Part shown: piece after piece, positions 56,122-64,000 of the stretch | Numbering within the stretch: position 1 is the stretch's first letter | Layout: every line of letters begins with the position of its first letter | NCBI RefSeq assembly: GCF_014681765.1 | Contig: NZ_CP061500.1 | Location: 62,001 to 126,000 of the forward strand | Length of the DNA stretch: 64,000 nt | Direction: 5' to 3' | Origin: Roseicitreum antarcticum | Lineage (GTDB): Bacteria > Pseudomonadota > Alphaproteobacteria > Rhodobacterales > Rhodobacteraceae | Position numbers and translations under genes: made by a program | Notes under the pieces: model-generated | The model's input: the letters and a program-made list of their open reading frames with translations, nothing else | What the model was told of the DNA's origin: nothing | Databases searched by the model: none

Positions 56122-57320
56122 TCAGCCAACCCGGTCGAGAAGCTTCTTGGCGTGGCTTTCCAGGGTGAGCCGTGCATCCTGCTGGGGTTTCTCACGCGCC
56201 AGACGCGTGATCCCCTGGACAAAATCGAAGATGCTCTCGGGCGGATGGCCCTCCTCCATCAGCACTTTGTCGATGATCTTACCCGACTCTGCTTTTGAGA
56301 AGCCACGTTTGCGCAGAAAGTCCGCGCGGTCCTCGTCACTGCGCGCCACGATCTGCTGCCGCGCCGCCTTGATACCGTTCATGAAACTTTGCGGCGAGGA
56401 ATTGGCAAATCGGGTCAGCGCGGGCGCTGCCTCGTGGGCAAAGCGGGACGCCGCGTATTTCGAGTGACGGATCTTGATCTCCTGAAAATCCTCGACGCCC
56501 CAAAGATTGCGGTTCTGGCAGACGGCGCGCAAATAGAAGCTGGCCATGCCGAGCGTCTTGGCGCCCACCTCGGAATTCCAGCAGTAAAAGCCCCGGAAGT
56601 AGAGATCAGGGGAGCCATCAGGCAGCTTGCCCGCCTCGATCGGATTGCGATCATCTACGAGGAACAGGAAGACATCACGGTCCGAGGCATAAAGCGTGGT
56701 GGTATCACGGCTGATTTCGACATCGGGATTGTAGACCCCGGTCGACCAGTCGAGCACACCCGGCACCTTCCAGCGCGTATCGCCGGTGCCATTGCCTGCA
56801 ATCCGCTGCACCGCCTCGACCAACTCGTGATCATGGATGCGGCCATAATCAGGGCCGGTGACAGCGCGAAGTTCGGTGCGGCCATCCTCGGTCTCGAAGG
56901 TTTTCACCTGCTCAGCGCGGTGATTGGTCAGACCATATTGCAGGTTGATCCCCGCCAATGGCGCGGGCAGCTGCCGCAGGTAGGATGCCGGCGCGCCGAC
57001 GATACTCGCAAGCTGGCCAAAGGCCCAATGCGTCGGTGCCACCGGTTCCTGCGCCTTCGGCAGGATCAAATGCAGCCGGTCGGGGCTGTCACGCGCCGCT
57101 TCGACCCGGATATCGGCGGTCTGCACCACCCGGCTGCGGCTGCGCTCGGAGCGACCCTTTACGCTGGCCCAGAGATCATCGAGCGAGAGATACCGCTCGT
57201 CATCGGGCCGGTTGAACCACTCCGACGACACCCGCCCGTTCCGCTCACCGCGGCTCACATCTACCCTATAGCCACCTGCCCTGTTGGCTGTACAGGGTCC
57301 AAAACTTCCACAACACCCAT
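56122..57320 (-). CDS. DUF932 protein with a probable frameshift near its start
   Basis: The main frame encodes GGYRVDVSRGERNGRVSSEW, then LYASDRDVFLFLVDDRNPI and RFRGFYCWNSE-type text (LYFRGFYCWNSEVGAKTLGM), the DUF932 signature of plasmid proteins. The best start, ATG 57320 with GGAGGAATACCG in front, reads MGVVEVLDPVQPTGQVAIG and then stops (TAG at 57261-57263). One extra G in the GGTGGC stretch near 57273 would join it to the main frame. So either a base is missing or the protein starts further in. Known family function is unclear; it is often next to RadC. Confidence 0.75.
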
Positions 57321-57478
57321 CGGTATTCCTCCGTGACAGGCGCTGGAAGCCACTCTCCCAGCCTTCAACCCGTCGCGAAAGCAACCAACACCTCTCTGAC
57401 TCTCAAACGCAGGCCGAGGTCGAAGCACCGCCTATCGGCAAGCAGCCCGACACAGGGACAGGGATACCGGGTGCTGGT

Positions 57479-57931
57479 CTAATTGTTGGGTCTAGACTTC
57501 AAGCTGGCCACCGCATCAAGGAAGGCCTGATCCAGCACCGGATCATCCCATTTGCCAGCGACAGCCATCCAGCGATCCAGATCCTCCCGAAAACCCGGAT
57601 CGTCGTTCTTCATGTGAAACGTGAACAGGCGATTGACGATGTCACGCATCAGGCTTGCCATCTGGACGTCGTCGATATGAGCGGCTTTGGGCCATGGTAT
57701 TTTCCGACCCGTCGCATCGATCACCCAGACATCGGAATAGTCCCCCGTCCTGGTTATCGGCACCGTGCCTGCGTGCAGGTCTTCGAGGTGTGTATTCCGA
57801 ATGCAGATCATCGCCATGATCTTCGCAAGGTTGGCCGCGATGCGGTCTTCGTCAGCGGGTTTCATGGACAAATCCTCATATGATAGCGAAACATCGACCT
57901 CTGGCTTGTGTGGCACGAGGCCCAGGATCAT
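57479..57931 (-). CDS. Unknown protein next to IS66 element 2
   Basis: A 150-residue protein (MILGLVPHKPEVDVSLSYED; ICIRNTHLEDLHAGTVPITR; WMAVAGKWDDPVLDQAFLDA). The ATG lies within the 8 bases next to the IS66 left end (57925-57932), so the gene may be complete or cut at its first codons. I do not recognise the family. The promoter, if any, now lies in or beyond the IS. Confidence 0.65.
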   Translation of the reverse strand: MILGLVPHKPEVDVSLSYEDLSMKPADEDRIAANLAKIMAMICIRNTHLEDLHAGTVPITRTGDYSDVWVIDATGRKIPWPKAAHIDDVQMASLMRDIVNRLFTFHMKNDDPGFREDLDRWMAVAGKWDDPVLDQAFLDAVASLKSRPNN

Positions 57932-57976
57932 TGTAAGCGTCCGGCCTTGCTGCTCTGACGCGCCATAGAGTGCGTT

Positions 57977-59400
57977 GATAGTGTCCACCAATGATAGATG
58001 GGATGGTTGCCGCCCTCCCCGACGGCATCGCAATGTGCCAACATGTCGGTAGTGAAACCACATATGAAGCGGAGAGGACGGCAAAGTGAATGATATGATA
58101 ATCGGCGTAGATTTGGCAAAGTCCATTTTCCAGGTTCACGGGGCGTTGATGGCGACCGGGGAGATCCAGTTCAAAAAGAAGCTGACGCGTGAACAGTTCC
58201 GTGTGTTCATGCCGAAGCTGGCCCCGAGCGTGGTTATCTTCGAAGCCTGCGGCAGCGCGAACTACTGGGCAGGCCAAATGGAAGCGATGGGTCATCAGGC
58301 CAAGCTGATCGCTCCGCAGTTTGTTCGGCCTTTCGTGAAGCGCCACAAAAAGAATGATGCAGCCGACGCAGATGCGATCATCATCGCTGCGCGCCAGCCT
58401 GAGATGCTGTTTGTCACGCCAAAGACGGTTGATCAGCAGGCGCGGGCTGCCTTGTTCCGGGCCGGAGCGATTGATTAGGCAACGCACAGAAGACGTGAAC
58501 GCTGTTCGTGCAATTCTCTATGAACACGGTCACGTCTTTCCAATCGGCATAGGGCACATCAAGCGCATGCAAGACTTGGTTGAATCAGAGACCTGCGACT
58601 TGTGCGGCATCGTCCGTGAAGAGTGTCGGGACCTTCTGGCACAGATCGCAGAGAAGACGGCGCGCATCACATCGCGTGACGGGAAACTCAAGGAACTGGC
58701 CGCTCAGTCGGATACGGCGCGACGCGTGCAAACCCTGCCCGGAGTCGGGCCATTGACGGCTCTGGCCGTTGAAGCCTTCGCGCCCGACATGTCTCAGTTC
58801 AAGAGAGGGCGCGACTTTGCGGCCTGGCTGGGTCTTGTCCCACGCCAACATTCTTCAGGCGGCAAGGAACGACTCGGCCGGATCTCCAAGGCTGGACAGG
58901 CCGATATCCGTCGGCTTCTGATCATTGGTGCAATGAGTCGGATTATCGGCCGGCGCGCCATAAGATACCGGCGGAGAGCTGGATCGGTCGCATCTTGGAG
59001 CGGAAGCCGAAGCTTCTGGTCGGGATCGCGCTTGCGAACAAGATGGCGCGTCAGATCTGGGCGATGCTGACGAAGAACGAGGATTACAGAGATCCGACGC
59101 TGGCGGCTACGGCATGAGCTACATGTCGTAATCAGCCAGAGTCGGGGCCAAGGGGAGTGTGAGAAGACGACGACCTGAATGGGCACAATGATCGAACAGA
59201 TCTGGGTCAGGAAAACCAGTTGTCCACTATGCGCTTATAGCGCGCTCGATAGATTTGGACCTGATCCGCAGATCACCATCCCGGCCCGCGGCTTCTGGAA
59301 ATGCCGCACAACGAGGCCTGAAAGAAGTTCGCACTCGATCACACGCCAAGACTGTCAAAACTTCTTGCATTACGGGCGGCAACCAAAGAAGTGGACATCT
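57977..59400 (+). mobile_element. IS110-family (IS1111-like) element, copy 2
   Basis: This is nearly identical to the complement of 9850-11274 apart from small indels, and lies at the equivalent site of a different IS66 element. Ends are approximate: identity begins close to TAGATGGGATGG (57995) and ends near GTGGACATCTTGAGG (59391-59405). Confidence 0.75.
58086..59117 (+). CDS. IS110-family transposase (frameshifted)
   Basis: Same DEDD protein as copy 1 (IGVDLAKSIFQVHG, KKNDAADADAIIIAARQ, LPGVGPLTALAVEAF). Here the frame breaks near 58460, where two G residues of copy 1 are missing (TTCCGGGCCGGAGCG against TTCCGGGGCCGGGAGCG), and again near 58953. The region broken in copy 1 is intact here. 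Only one of the copies would be needed to give a full-length gene by combination. Confidence 0.85.
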
Positions 59401-59411
59401 TGAGGGCAGTT

Positions 59412-59804
59412 ATGGCGGGTCAGAAGGGTCAGAAGAAGCGGTTCTGGTCGGATGAGGAGAAGGTGTCGATCTGTGCGCAAACATGTGCGCCGGATGTTTC
59501 GGTCGCGCAAGTTGCCCGACGGTACGCGATGAACACCAACCTGATCCATAAATGGCTGCGTGATCCCAAGTTTGCGCCGGATCGAGAGATCGTTGAAGTC
59601 GAGGTTGCTGAGACGCCATGCTTTCTGCCTGTTGAGATAGTTGACCGTCCAGCCACTGAAGAACCGGGCCCCGCGCGTGCAGCCAATGCCGCATCCGGCC
59701 ACAGCGCAATTGAGATCGACATCGCGGGCGGCCATCAACTGAGGATTGTCGGCAGCTACGATCCCGAAGCACTGGCCCGGCTGATCCGAGGCCTTTCTGC
59801 ATGA
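59412..59804 (+). CDS. tnpA: IS66 TnpA
   Basis: A 130-residue TnpA ([40 protein letters not shown]). Intact, overlapping tnpB as ATGA. It differs clearly from the 9446-9838 protein in the second half, so the two IS66 are distinct family members. Confidence 0.9.
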   Translation: MAGQKGQKKRFWSDEEKVSICAQTCAPDVSVAQVARRYAMNTNLIHKWLRDPKFAPDREIVEVEVAETPCFLPVEIVDRPATEEPGPARAANAASGHSAIEIDIAGGHQLRIVGSYDPEALARLIRGLSA

Positions 59805-59862
59805 TCCCGGTTCCGGCGAACACGCGTGTCTGGCTGGCGGCTGGCGTGACTGACATGCGTCG
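59801..59862 (+). pseudogene. tnpB: IS66 TnpB, 5' part
   Basis: [20 protein letters not shown] plus R, then interrupted by RIT at 59863. It continues at 63238. The break is after the same two bases of the same codon as in element 1. Confidence 0.9.
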
Positions 59863-59932
59863 TTATGCGGCGGCCATGATTATGTGGAGTCCTCAGCGAC
59901 GAAGCAAAGATCGCTGAGGAATCGGAAAATTG

Positions 59933-60934
59933 TCACTCAGCATAATTTGAGCGGCGTGCCTCCTTCAACATGGCAATGAGCTTGTCCGGCGGCGAGAACG
60001 TACCCGGCTGCAGGGTCGGGGAGCTTGCGGCCGCCAAGGCTTCGAGCTTGTCGTTCGGATCAGCGCGCAAGTAGACCTCGGTGCTTTGGAGATTGGCGTG
60101 GCCTAGCCACAGCGCCACCTTTCGATATCGCGCGTGGCGCGCAGCATGTGTTGGGCACAGCTGTGCCTCAACACATGAGTGTCACGCGCTTTGCCGCAAT
60201 TGATGGAAAAGATTGGGCGGCGGTGATCACGTGTTTGGCCAGGATATATTCGAACCCGGATCTGGTCATCGCGAAGCCCGCAGCGTTGAGAAATAGCGCT
60301 CCATCTTGTCGCTGTTGGCGGACGGCAAGCCAGGCTTTGAGCGCAATGACGCCTCCTTCCACAGTGGCACACGCGCTCTCGCCGCCCCTTGCCGATGACG
60401 TGGATAGTGGCCGGACTTCGGAGTTCGAGTTGATCGAGCTGCAGTCCGACCAACTCGGAAACCCGCAGGCCCGCCGAGAAGGCGGGTGGAGCATTGCGCG
60501 GTCTCGGGCACGCGTAAATGGTCTTGGATCGGGCGCGTCGATGAGCGCCTGAATCTCAGCCCTTGTCAGCGAAGCGACTAGCGTCTGGTCGGTCTTCTTT
60601 ATTGGGATGGCCCGGACGCGAAGCGACTGATCAAGGCAAGCCGGCACACGATACTCCAAGAATCGGAAGAACGATTTGATGGCCGCTAATCGAGCATTAC
60701 GGGATCGAGCCGAGTTGCCGCGATCCCGTTCGATATGCTCGAGGAAGGATAGGATCATTGGCACCCCGATATCTTCTATTCCAATTGCGATGGGGCCTTT
60801 TGGAGCTGCCGCGCAGCAAAGGTGACGAGCAATTGAAAGCTATAGGCGAGCGTCACAGGTGTGCGGGCTGGCGCGCTGATCGCGAGGCAGGTGTTCTCGA
60901 AGAACCGGGAAAGAGCGGGTGCGAGCGCGGTCAT
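59933..60934 (-). pseudogene. RIT third recombinase, copy 2 (several frameshifts)
   Basis: Catalytic pieces FRFLEYRVPACLDQ, VLRHSCAQHMLRATRD and WLGHANLQSTEVYLRAD are present but in different frames. Relative to copy 1 there are single-base losses and gains, for instance near 60125, 60178, 60369, 60402 and 60484. Confidence 0.8.
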
Positions 60935-61850
60935 GCTGCACCTGTCCGGTCGAAGGTCTCGGCAATATCTGCGATCTGCGCCATCAAGCTTGGTATGGCC
61001 TAGATACCAGTAGTGTCGTGAACATGCGCATGGCCGAGATACGTGCTGAGAGCGAGATGTGGCGGGATACGGCGTCGTTGTCGCATGGCATTGTTCCAGC
61101 GATCTCACGGCGAAGCTGTGCCTCATGTCGTGGATACGCGGTTCCCGGCTGTCCGGAGCACCCCTCAATCCGATCTGCGCGAAATTTTCCGGAAGATCGC
61201 ACTGACCGTGTCGTAGCCGGCGGAGTACCTTCGTTGGATAAGAACAGCGCGGTAGTCTCCCGATGATCGACAAACGAGCGGAGATAGCGATCGATTGCCG
61301 CACGGGTCGTGCTGTGAATCGGAACAAGCCTGCTCTCTTGAACTTGGTGCTGGCGATGACCAGTCCGTCGTCGGTGACATCGCAGTCGTAAAGCCAGCGC
61401 TTCGGATATCCGCATTCCGGTCGCGGCGAGCAACCCAAACAATGTGTAATAAGTAAGCGGTCGAAGCGTACCGATCGGACCAAGCGAAGCCGCCGCGACC
61501 ATGAGACCCTCAATCTCCTCGGCCGAATAGATATATGGCTGCTTCCGCCGAAATAACCCTCGACCCAACGCGTCAGCCGCCGGCACTTCATGCCCGGGAT
61601 CTTCGGCGTGCATCGCGATCGCGAACCGGCGTACCGTAAGCAGCCGGTTGCGTCGTTGTTCGGGAGAAGGTGCCTGGATTGCCCATGCGATGACTCGATC
61701 GCTTTTGACCATGCCGTCGCCGTGATGCTCAGCGTAGGTCACGAACATGCGCAGCAAGATCCGCTGCGTTCGGAATTTGAAACCCATCGCCTCGTGAAGC
61801 GCGACGTAGCGCGAAAGATCGTCGGTCAGCATGACACTTCTCCCGGCCAC
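60931..61850 (-). pseudogene. RIT middle recombinase, copy 2 (several frameshifts)
   Basis: The start MAGRSVMLTDDLSRYVALHE is at 61850. The region PYIYSAEEIEGLMVAAASLG is in frame here while broken in copy 1, but later parts are broken by losses such as CGCAGTCG against CGCCAAGTCG near 61382. Confidence 0.8.
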
Positions 61851-63058
61851 GGTTGTGCGATCCGCTCCAGCATGATGACATCGACTTTGGCGTATAGGAC
61901 CGTGGTCTCCACGGACTTGTGTCGCAAAACCGCGCCAATCGACTGCAAAGTGGCACCGCTTCGGAGCAGGTGTGTAGCTGCCGAATGGCGTAGCAAGTTC
62001 GCTCCGCGTGATGGCGGATCCTCAATGCCAGAGCGCGTCAAAGCATGAGAAACGATCTGAGAAATAGACGGAGAACCATGAAACGGCCGAAATGGCGCGG
62101 TTACTGTCAGGAACATGCGGTCGTCGTCAACAGCTGGCCGAGCGTCATTCAGATAGCCGAGCACGGCATCGCCCGCATCCTGCGGTAGAGGCAAAAGAGT
62201 CTCGGATCGTCCCTTGCCCTTGACACGCAGGGTTCCCGAACGCCAATCAATGTGCTGAAGCATCTCCGAAATGTCGCCCGCCCGCAATCCGAGACGGGCA
62301 AGGAGGAGTAGAATCGCGCGATCTCGAATACCCGCCTGGTTTGAAGATCGCAGGACGCCACGACACGTTCGACCTGATCGGGTGACAGATAGCGCGGCAA
62401 TGATGATAGTCGCCATTGCGGAATGCGTGGCACGGCGTGTTCAAGACCAGGGCGACAGCGATCGGACGCTGCCAGAAAGCGCAAATATCCGCGCAGTGCG
62501 GTCATCATTGTCTTGTGTAAACTACGGAGCAGTGTTGGGCTTCGTTGAGAATAGCCATTCGGATGCCAGCATAAGCGTGCGGATCCGATCCCAGTGACGG
62601 GAGAAGCCGCATGACCATTCTCCCGTGTCGTACGGCTGTCTGTTCGCGAATGCCTCGATGTCGCAGGAGCCATTCCTGGAAATCGCCAACCAGAGGGTCA
62701 ACGGAGTTTGCGACGGCCTCAGCCAGAGGAGCGATGATGCCACGTCTGGCAAGAAACGAGATAAAACGATGAACACGGTTAAGATAGCCAGTCGAGCAGG
62801 GCACGGCTCGCCGTGTGCCCCCGCAACGACAACGATGCTTGGCGAACCGGCCAAGAATGTCGTGGTCGATGAAACCGAGTTCGACCTTCTCAATTGCAAG
62901 CCACGCGGCAAAATGGCGAGCGCAATCGTGTAGCCTTGGATGGTCAGCGGTGAGTACCTCAGCAAAGTGAGTTCTTCAGCAAACTGGTTGACCCACGGCG
63001 TCAGTTCGCCCGCGTCCATGGTCCTTGGTGCCGGGGCCTGTCTTTTGATGACGTTCAT
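61826..63058 (-). pseudogene. RIT first recombinase, copy 2 (several frameshifts)
   Basis: The start MNVIKRQAPAPRTMD is at 63058. RFLARRGIIAPLAEAV-type text is in frame here but broken in copy 1. Frames break near 62928, 62570, 62517 and 62330 through 1-8 base losses. Confidence 0.8.
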
Positions 63059-63205
63059 ATCTACTCTCCCATGTGCCAGAATGGCGCTTGGGAAGTTTAG
63101 ATTATGCCGCGCTGTCGCCCTGCAGAGATATTTTATTATCCTGCAATTAATGCCTAAAATTGCCCTCGTCGCGAAGGACTCCGCATAATCGTGGCCGCTG
63201 CATAA

Positions 63206-63237
63206 CGCCGCTTATGTGCTGCAGCACATAAGCGGCG
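63206..63237. repeat. 32-bp perfect palindrome beside RIT copy 2
   Basis: Identical to 5987-6018. Here too it lies between RIT and the tnpB 3' part, although RIT has the opposite orientation. Confidence 0.95.
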
Positions 63238-63523
63238 TGGGTTCACGACGTTGGCTGCGCAGGCTGAACAGACATTGAAGCAAGATCCGTTCAGCGGGCA
63301 TCTGTTTGTCTTTCGTGGTCGTCGTGGCGATCTGATCAAGATCATCTGGTGGGATGGCCAGGGGGCGTGCCTGTTCAGCAAGCGCCTTGAGAAGGGCCGG
63401 TTCGTGTGGCCATCGGCCAAGGACGGCAAGATCGCTCTGACCGCCGCGCAGTTGGCGATGTTGTTGGAAGGGATCGATTGGCGTTTGCCTCAACGCAGCT
63501 GGACACCGCTCAAGGCAGGATAA
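63238..63523 (+). pseudogene. tnpB: IS66 TnpB, 3' part
   Basis: Continues TnpB with [17 protein letters not shown] and [20 protein letters not shown]. Joining 59862 to 63238 restores ATG CGT CGT GGG TTC (MRRGF). Confidence 0.9.
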
Positions 63524-63572
63524 ATTCGCCTGCGGGATTCCCGCCGGGTCGTCGTTTTGCTATGATCCGGCC

Positions 63573-64000
63573 ATGCTGGACGTAGCCAAATCCCTGCCAG
63601 AAGACCCTGATGAACTGAGACAGTTCACAGCACTTTTGCTCGCGGAGGTAAAATCGCAGGCGATGTTGATTGAGAAGCTGCGACACCAATTGGCAGGTCA
63701 ACGGAACCACCGGTTTGGCACCTCATCCGAGAACATAGAGCAGCTTCAGCTGGCACTGGAAACGAGCGAGATCGCTGTCGCAAAGATGACGGCAAAGCTG
63801 CGGCTTCCAGACGAAGAACCAAAAGACAAACCGAAGCGCCGCCCAATCCCCGATCACATCCCGCGCATGGAAGTCGAGCTGACCCCTGGTGATGATGATT
63901 GCGCTCAGTGTGGTGGTGGCCTACGCCGCCTGGGCGAAGATGTGACCGAGGAACTGGAATACATTCCCGGACGCTTCATCGTGAACCGCATTGTGCGGCC
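63573..64000 (+). CDS. tnpC: IS66 transposase TnpC, N-terminal part
   Basis: The first 142 residues (MLDVAKSLPEDPDELRQFTA; IEKLRHQLAGQRNHRFGTSS) with the zinc-finger motif [20 protein letters not shown]. It continues beyond the window. The sequence differs strongly from the TnpC at 4110-5636. Confidence 0.9.
   Translation, partial: MLDVAKSLPEDPDELRQFTALLLAEVKSQAMLIEKLRHQLAGQRNHRFGTSSENIEQLQLALETSEIAVAKMTAKLRLPDEEPKDKPKRRPIPDHIPRMEVELTPGDDDCAQCGGGLRRLGEDVTEELEYIPGRFIVNRIVR

Larger units (their letters stand above)
59863..63205 (-). mobile_element. RIT-type element, copy 2
   Basis: A 3343-bp element, 26 bases shorter than copy 1 because of many small indels. It has the same ends (TTATGCGGCGGCCATGATTA at 59863 and its partner at 63205). 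The genes run on the minus strand, so relative to tnpB the element is inverted compared with copy 1. Confidence 0.85.
57933..64000 (+). mobile_element. IS66-family element 2 with nested IS110 and RIT (partial)
   Basis: The left end GTAAGCGTCCGGCCTTGCTG (57933-57952) is a typical IS66 terminus and differs from that of element 1. Gene order is tnpA, tnpB, tnpC on the plus strand. IS110 lies between the end and tnpA, and RIT lies in tnpB. The right end is beyond the window, so the target duplication (expected GGATCATT) cannot be checked. Confidence 0.9.

Overview
The window looks like part of a conjugative plasmid (or integrated plasmid-like element) of an alphaproteobacterium, most likely a Rhodobacterales (Roseobacter-type) host. 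The reasons are the VirB/VirD4-type transfer genes, a VirC1/VirC2-like pair divergent from mobC-virD2-virD4, and a plasmid 'housekeeping' block (strawberry-notch helicase/methylase, Toprim protein, DUF2493, DUF932, RadC-like, DUF6878, DUF6915). Base composition is GC rich. No rRNA, tRNA, CRISPR array or replication initiator was seen.

Layout: 1-2888 is the end of a virB operon (virB10 fragment, virB11, a small secreted protein, virB6). 3033-12400 was originally a crp/fnr-DUF5765 operon divergent from a DUF302 gene. The crp/fnr gene is now split by a 7.2-kb IS66-family element (4082-11318, perfect 20-bp ends, 8-bp target duplication). That element itself carries a nested IS110-family element and a nested three-tyrosine-recombinase (RIT-type) element inside tnpB. 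12890-13630 holds a tetR gene without a usual start codon and the tail of an alpha/beta hydrolase. 13885-20663 is the DNA-processing part of conjugation: coupling protein, relaxase, MobC-like protein, a probable oriT, virC1 and virC2.

21163-32991 is a defence island: a Fic protein, then a tightly overlapping eight-gene operon with a half-size hsdS, hsdM, rhuM, a full hsdS, a Shedu-like (DUF4263) nuclease, a DUF3800 protein, hsdR and a SprT/YgjP-like metallopeptidase. 33020-40549 is plasmid core (WGR, DUF2493, Toprim, helicase/methylase). 40754-52447 is a copper/metal island: a two-component system, an EF-hand Met-rich protein, a 38-residue membrane peptide, DUF305, DUF302, VTT and APC membrane proteins, a copper P1B ATPase, CopZ, two c-type cytochromes, a multicopper oxidase and a His/Cys-containing secreted protein. 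52610-57931 is a second core block. From 57933 to the end lies a second, different IS66-family element, again carrying IS110 upstream of tnpA and RIT inside tnpB.

The most notable observations are these. (1) The multi-effector type I restriction operon. (2) Two non-identical IS66 elements hold the same two nested elements at equivalent sites, with RIT in opposite orientation relative to tnpB but a 32-bp perfect palindrome always on the tnpB 3' side. (3) Many of the differences noted between repeat copies are 1-2 base indels that break one copy where the other is intact, which points to consensus errors in repeats rather than real decay. (4) A strong oriT candidate. (5) Shared purine-rich leader elements in front of several core genes.
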